A DNA stretch of 51,230 bases. Origin: Euryarchaeota archaeon UBA28. Its GTDB lineage: Archaea > Thermoplasmatota > Poseidoniia > Poseidoniales > Thalassarchaeaceae. The notes beneath the pieces are model-generated. The model did no database searches. It saw nothing but the letters and a program-made list of their open reading frames with translations, and had not been told where the DNA came from. Both the position numbers and the translations under genes were made by a program. Position 1 is the first letter of the stretch. The number at the start of each line of letters is the position of its first letter. Of this stretch, positions 1 through 7,255 are shown piece by piece. The DNA is taken from contig DANW01000038.1 in assembly GCA_002501605.1 (NCBI GenBank), positions 1 through 51,230 of the forward strand, in the 5' to 3' direction.

Positions 1-350
1 TTTGCAATTAGTATAAATTTAACCGGGAAAAGCTCGTTTGGGTATAGGCCAGGTTTAGAGAACCTGTATAGCATTGCTGAGAAGAGGGGGAATGATGTGA
101 TTATACCCATCATTATGGAAAAGGACCATTTGACTTCTATCCAATTGAATGGGGAGTAGATGGACAATTGGTTTATGTTAACGTTATTATTGAATAGATT
201 GGCCCATTCTGTCAATAATTGAGGGGCAACTACAGACCATCCTATTGCCGATATTGAAGCAAATAATATTGTATTTTTTACAAGTGAGTACAGTTCTTGT
301 AAGTGATTTTCCAAAGGTTTGGGTTCGAGATTAATCATTTGTTCTGACAT
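1..350 (-). CDS. tatC: Sec-independent translocase TatC, N-terminal part (cut by window edge)
   Basis: This is the first 116 codons of a TatC-type integral membrane protein, the twin-arginine receptor and channel subunit that exports folded proteins. The start ATG (348-350) directly follows the stop of the upstream gene (351-353), so the two are translationally coupled. After a short cytosolic N-terminus (residues 1-28) comes a first membrane helix (about 29-45). An extracytoplasmic loop follows, then a second hydrophobic stretch running into the motif KPGLYPNE. TatC proteins have PGLYPxE at this position, after a YSP element that is also present here (IYSPFNW). The remaining helices lie outside the window. 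The Rieske protein at 45321 has a Tat-like signal and could be a client. No TatA was found. Confidence is good despite truncation because both signature elements are in the right order. Confidence 0.85.
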   Translation of the reverse strand, partial: MSEQMINLEPKPLENHLQELYSLVKNTILFASISAIGWSVVAPQLLTEWANLFNNNVNINQLSIYSPFNWIEVKWSFSIMMGIITSFPLFSAMLYRFSKPGLYPNELFPVKFILIA

Positions 351-1400
351 CTACAGCCGATCCTTGACATTTGGGTCCTTTCTAGCGGCTAATATTGTCC
401 TATACACCCCATAGGCGAAAAGTGCGCTGGCTAGGAAAGCAGATCCGATTAGGAAGTCTGTCAGATCGGTCACCTTTGTCCCCTCTTTGACGACCGCAGG
501 GGGAGGGAAATATATCGGAGTGTCGGAGGAGGCCCACCTGATAGCCAGCCAGAAAGAGCCTATGCCCATCAAGCCCCTTCTAATTGCTTGAGGGTATGCC
601 AACTCCATGGCAAGGAATTCAGGGCCATCATCATACCTTCTCTCTAGAATCTCCCTTTGAAGTAACGCTCCGATAAGAAGCGCGGTTAGACTGGTCCAGA
701 AAAATAGATTTCCTTGAGTGAAAACTCTCTGTGACAGTGCCTCCTGTCTTTCAGCTTCTCTTTGAGCTTCTGATTCTTCGACAACGAATAGGGTTTCGTA
801 GTCCCCGACTGAAACTGTTCTAGTTTCAAGGGTGGCCCCGGATTCACTGGACTCTATTGTTCCCGGTGCGTTTACAGTAAAAGTTAGGATATTCCACCAG
901 TCTTCATCCCCTGGAGCTCCGTCCCCATTGACAGAGTTGCCAGCAACCCAAAAATGGACCGAGCCAAGGTCTTCTGTTGGAGCTGTCCAAGTTATCTCCC
1001 ATATGCCGTCAGAGTCGGTGTCCGAGTGTGATATGTCAAGGGGTGCATCTTCCGCAGCACGAATTTCCTCATCATCTGGCCATGAGAAGATTCCTACACC
1101 ATCTGAGGTCATCAAAAATCCACCTTGTGTGTTCCCATTTCCTCCTGATAATGTGAGCGAGTCTGCAACCTTAATTGTCATTTCATATGAAGCCCCCAAT
1201 TCATACATAACCGGGACGCCAGTAACCATCACTACTGCTCTTGTGGAGGCGGCGCCATTGTTGTGGCAATTACAGCCATATTTCACAGTGGGATCTCCGT
1301 CTGCATTTTCATAACCCGGGCCAGAGCTCATTCCCACAGCAGGGATTGAGAGAATAGATAGTGTGAGTGCAACAACTAGCAGTCTCTTGAGCCCAGTCAT
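351..1400 (-). CDS. CxCH/Reeler (choice-of-anchor V-like) membrane-anchored surface protein
   Basis: A secreted, membrane-attached protein of about 349 residues. I chose the ATG at 1400, which has a purine-rich GAGGCGG upstream and begins a classic signal peptide (MTGLKRLLVVALTLSILS). A longer reading to 1469 would add an unlikely polar leader. After the signal comes a single CxCH motif (YGCNCHN). A beta-rich domain follows with the GGF, TWTAP and WVAGNSVNGDG signatures of Reeler or choice-of-anchor V proteins. Families of that type usually carry a haem-like CxxCH at the same place; here it is one residue shorter. The C-terminal third has a charged linker and about three membrane helices (LFFWTSLTALLIGALLQ and two more). 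It is paralogous to the protein at 44059. It lies between pntB and tatC in one operon. Function is unknown; redox or metal binding is inference. Confidence 0.7.
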   Translation of the reverse strand: MTGLKRLLVVALTLSILSIPAVGMSSGPGYENADGDPTVKYGCNCHNNGAASTRAVVMVTGVPVMYELGASYEMTIKVADSLTLSGGNGNTQGGFLMTSDGVGIFSWPDDEEIRAAEDAPLDISHSDTDSDGIWEITWTAPTEDLGSVHFWVAGNSVNGDGAPGDEDWWNILTFTVNAPGTIESSESGATLETRTVSVGDYETLFVVEESEAQREAERQEALSQRVFTQGNLFFWTSLTALLIGALLQREILERRYDDGPEFLAMELAYPQAIRRGLMGIGSFWLAIRWASSDTPIYFPPPAVVKEGTKVTDLTDFLIGSAFLASALFAYGVYRTILAARKDPNVKDRL

Positions 1401-1475
1401 TTTACCGCCTCTCAATTGATACTCGGAGGCTGAAGACAAATAACGCTTGCTTGGAGACATGTCCATCACCTTGGT

Positions 1476-2921
1476 TTAAAGCTCCTTAATCGCGGAGTTC
1501 AGTTCATTCATCATCTTTTTACCGTCTCCGAATAACATCATTGTTTTGTCCATGTAAAAGAGGTCGTTGTCAACACCTGCATAACCTACAGAAAGGCTTC
1601 TCTTGATTATCACTACTACCGAGGATTTGTCGACGTCTAGAATTGGCATTCCCGCTAGTGGTCCCTCATTAGTCCTAGCGGCAGGGTTAGTGGTATCATT
1701 TGCGCCAATCACCAGTGCGACGTCGCATTCAGGGAATTCGGAATTAATATCGTCCATCTCAATTAATTTCTCATAAGGTACGTTGGCTTCTGCCAATAGT
1801 ACGTTCATGTGGCCTGGCATCCTCCCAGCAACTGGATGGATGGCATACAGGACCTCGCAATCGAATGATTCCATAAGGTCCGCGAATTCCTTGACTGCGT
1901 GCTGACTTTGGCTAACAGCCATTCCGTATCCTGGAACTACAATTACTTTTTGAGCTCCATCCAAGACCATTGCAACTTCTTCCGGATCACTTCCGACTTT
2001 AGTTCTGGTAAGCTGATCTTTCTCCCCTGATCCCCCGAATGCCTTGAAGAGGACATCGAATAGCTCCCTGTTCATTGCTTTGCACATTATGAATGTCAAG
2101 ATCAAACCCGCGGCGCCTACCATTGAGCCAGCAATTATCAAGACATTGTTGCCAATCACGAACCCTGTGAAGGCGGCTGCAATCCCAGAAAGCGAGTTGA
2201 GGAGGCTTACTACGACTGGCATATCTGCCCCCCCAATCGGGAGAACGAAAAGTACCCCTAGAAGAGTCGAAGTAGCAACAAGAGAGTAAACATACGTTTT
2301 ATCTTCGGGATTCTGAATTGTCAGTATTATCAGGGCTAATGATGCAAGGAGCAAAGAAGCCTTGACCCAATTTAGCCATGGTGGCCCCCACGTTGGAAAC
2401 GAAATCCATCTGCTTCTTCCCCTATCGTCTTTCTTAGAAAATGGTACGTAGAATCCCCCTTTGAGTTTCATCATTGCCATTAAGCTTCCAGATAGGGTAA
2501 TCCAACCTACTAATGCTGATAGGCCGATTGCGGTCCATGTTGCATAGAGTTCAACTCCGGGATCCGGAACTCCATCGGAGATTCTCTTTAATGCCTCAGA
2601 AAGACCTACCAGAGCTGACGCAGCCCCACCAAAACCATTGAACAGAGCCACAAGCTCTGGCATTCCTGTCATCTCTACACGGGTAGCCATGATGTAGCCA
2701 ATTACTGAGCCGATAGCCAATCCAGCAACAATCAACTCCCATCCAATAATACCTTCGGATTGCATTTTTAGTAGTGTAATAATAACTGCCAGTAACATTC
2801 CTTGGGCACCAAGCCTATTGCCCGAAGGAGCTGTCCTAGGACTTGACAGCCTCTTGATACCGACAATGAACATCGAGGCGGAAAGCAAGTATCCGACATC
2901 CCAAACAACGGGGTCAACCAA
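1476..2921 (-). CDS. pntB: NAD(P) transhydrogenase subunit beta
   Basis: The beta subunit of proton-translocating transhydrogenase, which transfers hydride between NADH and NADP+ using the proton gradient. The first 280 or so residues contain about eight or nine hydrophobic helices forming the membrane domain. The C-terminal 190 residues form the NADP(H)-binding domain III. That domain shows the family motifs GYGMAVSQSQHAV, GANDTTNPAA and KRSLSVGYAGVDNDLFY, the last two contacting NADP. The 481-residue length fits the family (about 460-480). The start ATG at 2921 abuts the stop of the alpha-2 subunit (2922), so the three pnt genes form one operon. The complex likely supplies NADPH, and the adjacent divergent malate dehydrogenase supplies NADH or oxaloacetate turnover. 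Identification is firm. Confidence 0.96.
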   Translation of the reverse strand: MVDPVVWDVGYLLSASMFIVGIKRLSSPRTAPSGNRLGAQGMLLAVIITLLKMQSEGIIGWELIVAGLAIGSVIGYIMATRVEMTGMPELVALFNGFGGAASALVGLSEALKRISDGVPDPGVELYATWTAIGLSALVGWITLSGSLMAMMKLKGGFYVPFSKKDDRGRSRWISFPTWGPPWLNWVKASLLLASLALIILTIQNPEDKTYVYSLVATSTLLGVLFVLPIGGADMPVVVSLLNSLSGIAAAFTGFVIGNNVLIIAGSMVGAAGLILTFIMCKAMNRELFDVLFKAFGGSGEKDQLTRTKVGSDPEEVAMVLDGAQKVIVVPGYGMAVSQSQHAVKEFADLMESFDCEVLYAIHPVAGRMPGHMNVLLAEANVPYEKLIEMDDINSEFPECDVALVIGANDTTNPAARTNEGPLAGMPILDVDKSSVVVIIKRSLSVGYAGVDNDLFYMDKTMMLFGDGKKMMNELNSAIKEL

Positions 2922-3242
2922 TTAGTTACCCCCCTTTCTTTTCTTGCCTGCAATCATTTCCAACATTCTATTTGTAACCATGAATCCTCCGACGACATTT
3001 ATCGTGGCCATGATAAGGGCTAGGAATGCTAATATTGCCGCAAAGGAGGTTTCCGTGCCATCAAATGTAGCATTAGAGAGGATTAATGCGCCCACTATAG
3101 TAATGCCGGATATTGCATTGGCACCAGACATTAGAGGGGTGTGGAGCGTTGGCGGTACTTTGCTGATTAGTTCAAAACCTAGGAAAATCGCCAGTACGAA
3201 AACGGTGATGCTACCAATTAGTGCCGTCAGAGTCAGGGACAT
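2922..3242 (-). CDS. pntA: NAD(P) transhydrogenase alpha-2 (membrane part of PntA)
   Basis: A 106-residue membrane protein equivalent to the C-terminal membrane segment of one-piece PntA. It shows about three helices and the typical PLMSGANAISG stretch between helices one and two. In many bacteria and archaea the alpha subunit is split, as here, into a soluble NAD-binding alpha-1 and a short membrane alpha-2. The start codon overlaps the last base of the alpha-1 gene (position 3242), and its end abuts the pntB start, which implies stoichiometric translation. The C-terminus is short and basic (KKRKGGN), consistent with a cytosolic tail. I see nothing unusual. Confidence 0.93.
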   Translation of the reverse strand: MSLTLTALIGSITVFVLAIFLGFELISKVPPTLHTPLMSGANAISGITIVGALILSNATFDGTETSFAAILAFLALIMATINVVGGFMVTNRMLEMIAGKKRKGGN

Positions 3243-4399
3243 TACAAAATACCCCCAAGTCTAGTTTGATTGCTATGAAGCTCCCCATTCATGCAAATCA
3301 GAACTCCTCCCATCCCATCGACGTAGAAATCTGATTCTTTTGATGGCCCAACTAAAATATCGTCTTTAAGATCCAAGGAGATATTGCCGTCTTTTATTAA
3401 TGATATTACAAAGTTGGTAAGATTATTGGAATATAGCATACTGGCGGTCGAGGGTATAGTACCGGCCAAATTTTCTATTCCGATTATTTTTACTCCGTTG
3501 CTGTTAATTATCTCCCCGGGGGAGGTCAACTCACAGTTTCCACCAACGTCAGCATTCATGTCTACGATTACTGCCCCGGTTTTGAATTCTTCAACAGCGC
3601 TTTTGGGAATAGTAATAGGTGCTGGCCTTCCAAATATCCTAGCCGTGGTTATGATTACGTCCGCATCGCTTGCTACCTTACATACCGTATGGTTAACCTT
3701 CTGGATAAACTCTGGCGTGAGTGGCTTAGCATAACCTGATTCATCCTCGAAATCGTCCATACCCTCTACCTCGATGAATCTCCCACCGACGGATTCAATT
3801 TGTTCTGCGGCAGACTTTCTGACGTCGGATGCATAAACGACTGCACCCATTCTCTTTGCAGTTGCAATTGCCTGCAATCCGGCTACTCCACTCCCCATGA
3901 TTACAAACTTTGCTGGTTTAACTGTCCCAGCACTAGTGGTCATCATTGGAATTCCTTTGGGAACATGTGAAGCACCTAGCAAAACGGCTTTGTAACCAGA
4001 GAGGTTGTCTTGACTGGAGTTGACATCCATAGATTGTGCCCTCGATAGCCTCCTAGGAATCATGTCCATACTGATTAGGGTAACTCCACGTGAGATTGCC
4101 TTTTTCACAATATCTGGATTTCTGAATGGATCGGCTACACACATCAAAATACACCCCTCTCTGACGTCATCCAAACTAGGTGGATTTATGGATATCAGCG
4201 CTTCACATCCTAGAACGTCCTCCCTAGTGGCCATCGTTGCCCCCTTACTCTCATACTCTCCATCCGAATGATTTGCGAGGTCACCAGCCCCATTCTCGAC
4301 AAACACCTCAAGTCCAGACTTGAGTAGTTTGGGTATTGAATTAGGTACAATTGGTACTCTCATTTCTCCTTCTGGCTCCTTGAGAATACCGAGTTTCAT
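3242..4399 (-). CDS. pntA: NAD(P) transhydrogenase alpha-1 (NAD-binding part of PntA)
   Basis: The soluble NAD(H)-binding domain I, related to alanine dehydrogenase. It opens with MKLGILKEPEGEMRVP, the usual start of PntA (KExxxGExRVA-like). A central Rossmann fold follows with MGSGVAGLQAIATAKRMGA and the VYASDVR strand end that contacts the NAD ribose. The segment IVDMNADVGGNCELT is also typical. I chose the ATG at 4399, preceded by AGAGGGAT. A TTG at 4426 would add nine non-conserved residues. It is first in the pnt operon and divergent from mdh, with a 172-base shared intergenic region. The gene is complete and the length (385 residues) is normal for split alpha-1. Confidence 0.94.
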   Translation of the reverse strand: MKLGILKEPEGEMRVPIVPNSIPKLLKSGLEVFVENGAGDLANHSDGEYESKGATMATREDVLGCEALISINPPSLDDVREGCILMCVADPFRNPDIVKKAISRGVTLISMDMIPRRLSRAQSMDVNSSQDNLSGYKAVLLGASHVPKGIPMMTTSAGTVKPAKFVIMGSGVAGLQAIATAKRMGAVVYASDVRKSAAEQIESVGGRFIEVEGMDDFEDESGYAKPLTPEFIQKVNHTVCKVASDADVIITTARIFGRPAPITIPKSAVEEFKTGAVIVDMNADVGGNCELTSPGEIINSNGVKIIGIENLAGTIPSTASMLYSNNLTNFVISLIKDGNISLDLKDDILVGPSKESDFYVDGMGGVLICMNGELHSNQTRLGGIL

Positions 4400-4441
4400 C
4401 TTATCCCTCTGCAGTCCCAAGACCAATATTGAACCTCCGAG

Positions 4442-4560
4442 ATGTAGGCGCTTATTGAAGCCGTCGGCTCAATATTCTCAATGTCATTGGAGGATATGCT
4501 GAGAATGATGTTTGTACCTACTTCACAAAGTGCTAATACCCTAATCTTGCTCGCCTACAT
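4442..4560. promoter_or_regulatory. Divergent pnt/mdh promoter region with inverted repeats
   Basis: The gap between pntA and mdh holds a 9-base inverted repeat whose arms lie about 100 bases apart: ATGTAGGCG at 4442-4450 and CGCCTACAT at 4552-4560. Inside it is a second inverted pair, ATTCTCA at 4474-4480 and TGAGAAT at 4500-4506. The outer arms sit just upstream of each start codon. This is a plausible shared operator region or looping element, but chance cannot be excluded. Confidence 0.3.
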
Positions 4561-4571
4561 GAGGAGAGATT

Positions 4572-5600
4572 GTGTCCGGAGATTTTGGAGAAAACGCCGA
4601 AGGGTTAACGAGTAAAAGTGATGGGATTAAGGCGATCCGAGTTGCTGTAACCGGAGCAGCGGGAAATATTGGATACTCCCTACTGTGGAGAATTGCAAGC
4701 GGGGATTGTTTCGGAAAGCGGCAACCAGTTATTCTCCAGCTACTGGAGATACCCCCTGGGATGCAAAGGTTAGAAGGCGTGAGAATGGAATTAAGGGACT
4801 CTGCATTCCCATTGGTTCTCGATATAATTTGCACTGATGATGCCAATGTAGCATTCCAAGGTGCCGATGCTATTTTCCTAGTTGGGTCAAGACCTAGAAC
4901 TAAAGACATGGATAGATCAGATTTGGTAGCTGCTAATGGCCCGATATTCGTCGGTCAGGGGAAAGCAATTGACGACGTTGCATCAAAGGATGTTAAGGTG
5001 ATAACAGTAGGCAATCCTTGTAATACGAATGCACTTATTGCCAATGTAAATTCCCCAAGCATACCATCGAGACAATTTACTGCAATGACGAGGCTTGATC
5101 AGAATCGTGCCGTCGGCCAGATGGCGGAACGTTCAGGCGTGCCAGCATCCAAAATACATGATGTATTCATCTGGGGTAATCATGCCAATACGATGTATCC
5201 AGACCCGAGATTTGCAACAGTAGATGGTAGGAGGGCTACAGACGTTTTTGATTCAGACTGGTTGAAAGGCGAGTTTTTGGACACTGTAGCTACGCGGGGT
5301 AAAGCCGTAATTGTAGCTAGAGGTGCCTCTTCTGCTGCCTCGGCTGCTTCAGCCGCTATCGACCACATGCGTGACTGGTGGCAGGGGTCCAATGGAAGGA
5401 TTGTTTCCATGGCCTTGCCTTCTGAAGGCTGGTATGGAGTTCCGGAGGGGCTGGTATTCAGCTTCCCGTGTAGATGTGAAAATGGTCAAATTGAGGTTGT
5501 CCTAGATCTTCCAATTGACTCGTTTGCCCAGTCAAAGATTGATGAAAATGTGACTGTCCTTATGGAAGAAAGAGAAGCGGTTGCAGGGCTTTTGAATTGA
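4572..5600 (+). CDS. mdh: Malate dehydrogenase (cytosolic-type MDH family)
   Basis: An NAD(P)-dependent malate dehydrogenase that interconverts malate and oxaloacetate. The protein has the Rossmann motif GAAGNIGY near residue 30, as in cytosolic or type-2 MDH. Other family motifs are VGSRPRTKDMDRSDL (substrate loop arginine), GNPCNTNA, MTRLDQNRA (second substrate arginine and aspartate) and IWGNHANTMYPD (catalytic histidine). The 342-residue length fits this subfamily better than archaeal LDH-like MDH (about 310). It starts with GTG at 4572, with GAGGAGAGA just upstream. The N-terminus is about 20 residues longer than usual and polar, with no internal ATG to shorten it. It is divergent from the transhydrogenase operon, suggesting linked NAD(P) balance. 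Confidence 0.94.
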   Translation: MSGDFGENAEGLTSKSDGIKAIRVAVTGAAGNIGYSLLWRIASGDCFGKRQPVILQLLEIPPGMQRLEGVRMELRDSAFPLVLDIICTDDANVAFQGADAIFLVGSRPRTKDMDRSDLVAANGPIFVGQGKAIDDVASKDVKVITVGNPCNTNALIANVNSPSIPSRQFTAMTRLDQNRAVGQMAERSGVPASKIHDVFIWGNHANTMYPDPRFATVDGRRATDVFDSDWLKGEFLDTVATRGKAVIVARGASSAASAASAAIDHMRDWWQGSNGRIVSMALPSEGWYGVPEGLVFSFPCRCENGQIEVVLDLPIDSFAQSKIDENVTVLMEEREAVAGLLN

Positions 5601-5615
5601 TAGTAAGGTGTATGA

Positions 5616-6374
5616 ATGACGAAGCATATCTACCTCGAGTCTGATGGTAAATTACTTCTTGTATATGGTGATGGAACTGGACCTGCGATTCCTCAGTCCG
5701 GTAGAGCCAATCTAAAAGGTGAAACCGAGGTTATACGACTTCCAACCGAGGAAGAATTGACTGATTTTGGAATTGTTTGGGAGGAGGTTAGGACAAATAA
5801 ATTCAGACTTGGGCAGGAATACCACACTGTCGTTCATGGCAAGCCCCTGATAGACTGGCCTGGAGAGTGGGCATGGAAAGATTCTGTAATCAGTGATAAC
5901 GCGGTTGATCCAGTCGCGAGGGAATCTGTTTACAGAACCATACACAGAGTTGTCAGCAAGGTGATGATTTTGAACAGTCAAGACCGGGTTCTTTTGGCGA
6001 AGGTTTCTAGGGGATTTTTTTCTGGCTGTTGGACACTTCCGGGCGGATTCGTCGATTATGGCGAGCACCCGCGTGAGGCGGCTGTTAGAGAGGCCATGGA
6101 GGAGTTGGGGATTTCGATAGTGATAGACGATCCAAAGGGAGAGAATGGGGAGCCCCATGGTGCAGGTGAGGAGGCATTCATACGAGAGGAAATTTTCAAT
6201 GAGGATGGTATCAACTGGATCTCGTTCACATACAGATGTCATGGAGACTTTGATGAGAGTGAGATTATACCGAAAGATGATGAAATTGAGGAGGCACGGT
6301 GGTTTAGAATTCCTGAAGCTATCGACATAGCAGTTTCGATCTTTGATATTGAGGCACTTAAGAGATTAATTTAG
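5616..6374 (+). CDS. Nudix hydrolase with N-terminal extension
   Basis: A Nudix-family pyrophosphohydrolase. The complete Nudix box lies near residues 143-165: G, five residues, E, seven residues, then REAMEELGI, so all catalytic glutamates are present. The N-terminal 110 residues are not recognisable to me and contain a WPGEWAWKD segment. Their position resembles the extra N-terminal domain of some NADH pyrophosphatases, but no zinc cysteines are visible. The substrate is unknown, probably a nucleotide or NDP-linked metabolite. It starts 15 bases after mdh and is likely cotranscribed with it. Its stop codon (6372-6374) directly touches the 3' CCA of the convergent tRNA-Pro gene. Confidence 0.85.
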   Translation: MTKHIYLESDGKLLLVYGDGTGPAIPQSGRANLKGETEVIRLPTEEELTDFGIVWEEVRTNKFRLGQEYHTVVHGKPLIDWPGEWAWKDSVISDNAVDPVARESVYRTIHRVVSKVMILNSQDRVLLAKVSRGFFSGCWTLPGGFVDYGEHPREAAVREAMEELGISIVIDDPKGENGEPHGAGEEAFIREEIFNEDGINWISFTYRCHGDFDESEIIPKDDEIEEARWFRIPEAIDIAVSIFDIEALKRLI

Positions 6375-6452
6375 TGGTGGGCCCGCCTGGATTTGAACCA
6401 GGGTCAAATGCTCCCAAAGCATCTAGCATAGACCAGACTAACCCACGGGCCC
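6375..6452 (-). tRNA. tRNA-Pro (TGG), CCA encoded
   Basis: On the minus strand the 7-base acceptor stem GGGCCCG pairs with CGGGCCC, followed by A and an encoded CCA. The anticodon arm is GATGC, loop TTTGGGA, GCATT, giving anticodon TGG (proline). The T arm is CCTGG, TTCAAAT, CCAGG, a perfect stem. The D arm is weaker, with one apparent mismatch. There is no intron. The 3' end abuts the Nudix gene stop codon. Confidence 0.93.
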
Positions 6453-6485
6453 TTGTCCACTCCCAGAGCATCTCTTGAATGAACG

Positions 6486-6902
6486 TTACTGAAAAACGGT
6501 CCACGTCCCATTAGAGTTTCTTAGAACCAAAGAGGATGCTTCAAGTATCTCAATTATGTCTTCAGCGGTGATTTTGGTTATAGATAGCTCCTTGATAGAT
6601 TTAGAGATGGAATCGATGGAAATAATGTTTTCATCGGAAGTTGATGAAGCTAGTATTATTCCAATTAATTCCTTTCCAATTGATCCAGTGTCGCGAGTGG
6701 ATTTCTCATATGTTTCTAGTCTTGATGTGATTTCATTTTCGATTTCTAATGGGGTGTTTGCCTTAGATATTTCATCCCTCAATGATTCCGATGAAGAGAA
6801 CTTTTTCATAATTTTATGATTTTTATTTGAATTGCATCTGGGGCAATTGATTATTTTTTTTAGACTAGACCCAAAATATCTCCCACATTCGCATCTGACC
6901 AT
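6486..6902 (-). CDS. Small zinc-ribbon protein (DUF5817-like), unknown function
   Basis: A 138-residue protein starting at the ATG at 6902 (MVRCECGRYFGSS). Its N-terminus is a zinc ribbon: CxCG, then 13 residues, then CPRC, followed by a basic KIMKKF stretch. Haloarchaeal DUF5817 proteins show a similar layout of zinc ribbon followed by a KLKKF-like helix, so I suggest a distant relation. The C-terminal half is helical and acidic with a winged-helix-like pattern (ITAEDIIEILEASSLVLRNS near the end). Nucleic-acid binding is plausible but inferred. The gene stands alone between tRNA-Pro and a divergent small membrane protein. An ATG 18 bases upstream is possible. Confidence 0.6.
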   Translation of the reverse strand: MVRCECGRYFGSSLKKIINCPRCNSNKNHKIMKKFSSSESLRDEISKANTPLEIENEITSRLETYEKSTRDTGSIGKELIGIILASSTSDENIISIDSISKSIKELSITKITAEDIIEILEASSLVLRNSNGTWTVFQ

Positions 6903-6983
6903 TGCCCAACGCTCCTGCATGAAGTTGCCTGAAATTCTGGGTTCAAGAGTTTGACTGATTAGTAGCCACCTTATCAGGACACT

Positions 6984-7253
6984 GTGGACAGTGTTAGGCG
7001 GAAGGTTGGTTGGTTAGCAACAATAGTCTTGATTCTTACGTCATTGTTGTCTGTTTATACATCTGGAGAGGTTGGATCTAACTCATGGATTTTCCTATTG
7101 TTAATTCCATTCACAATTTCATTGGCGTTATCTAGTAGCAAGTCGCATTCGACCATAGTGGAAGAGAGTTACGAGTGGATAGAAGATGAAGAAGAAATTG
7201 AAAAGAACGAGATCAGTGCTGGAGACTTCGGTTATGACACACCCATACTATAG
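6984..7253 (+). CDS. Small two-helix membrane protein, unknown
   Basis: An 89-residue protein with a GTG start at 6984. A basic N-terminus (RRK) precedes a helix at about residues 8-26 (GWLATIVLILTSLLSVY). A second helix lies at about 35-50 (WIFLLLIPFTISLALS). The C-terminal 40 residues are strongly acidic (EWIEDEEEIEKNE) and likely cytosolic. I do not recognise a family. It ends two bases before the convergent fttA stop. Coding nature is supported by clear amphipathic and hydrophobic organisation and by filling the gap exactly, but it is a small orphan. Confidence 0.55.
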   Translation: MDSVRRKVGWLATIVLILTSLLSVYTSGEVGSNSWIFLLLIPFTISLALSSSKSHSTIVEESYEWIEDEEEIEKNEISAGDFGYDTPIL

Positions 7254-7255
7254 AT

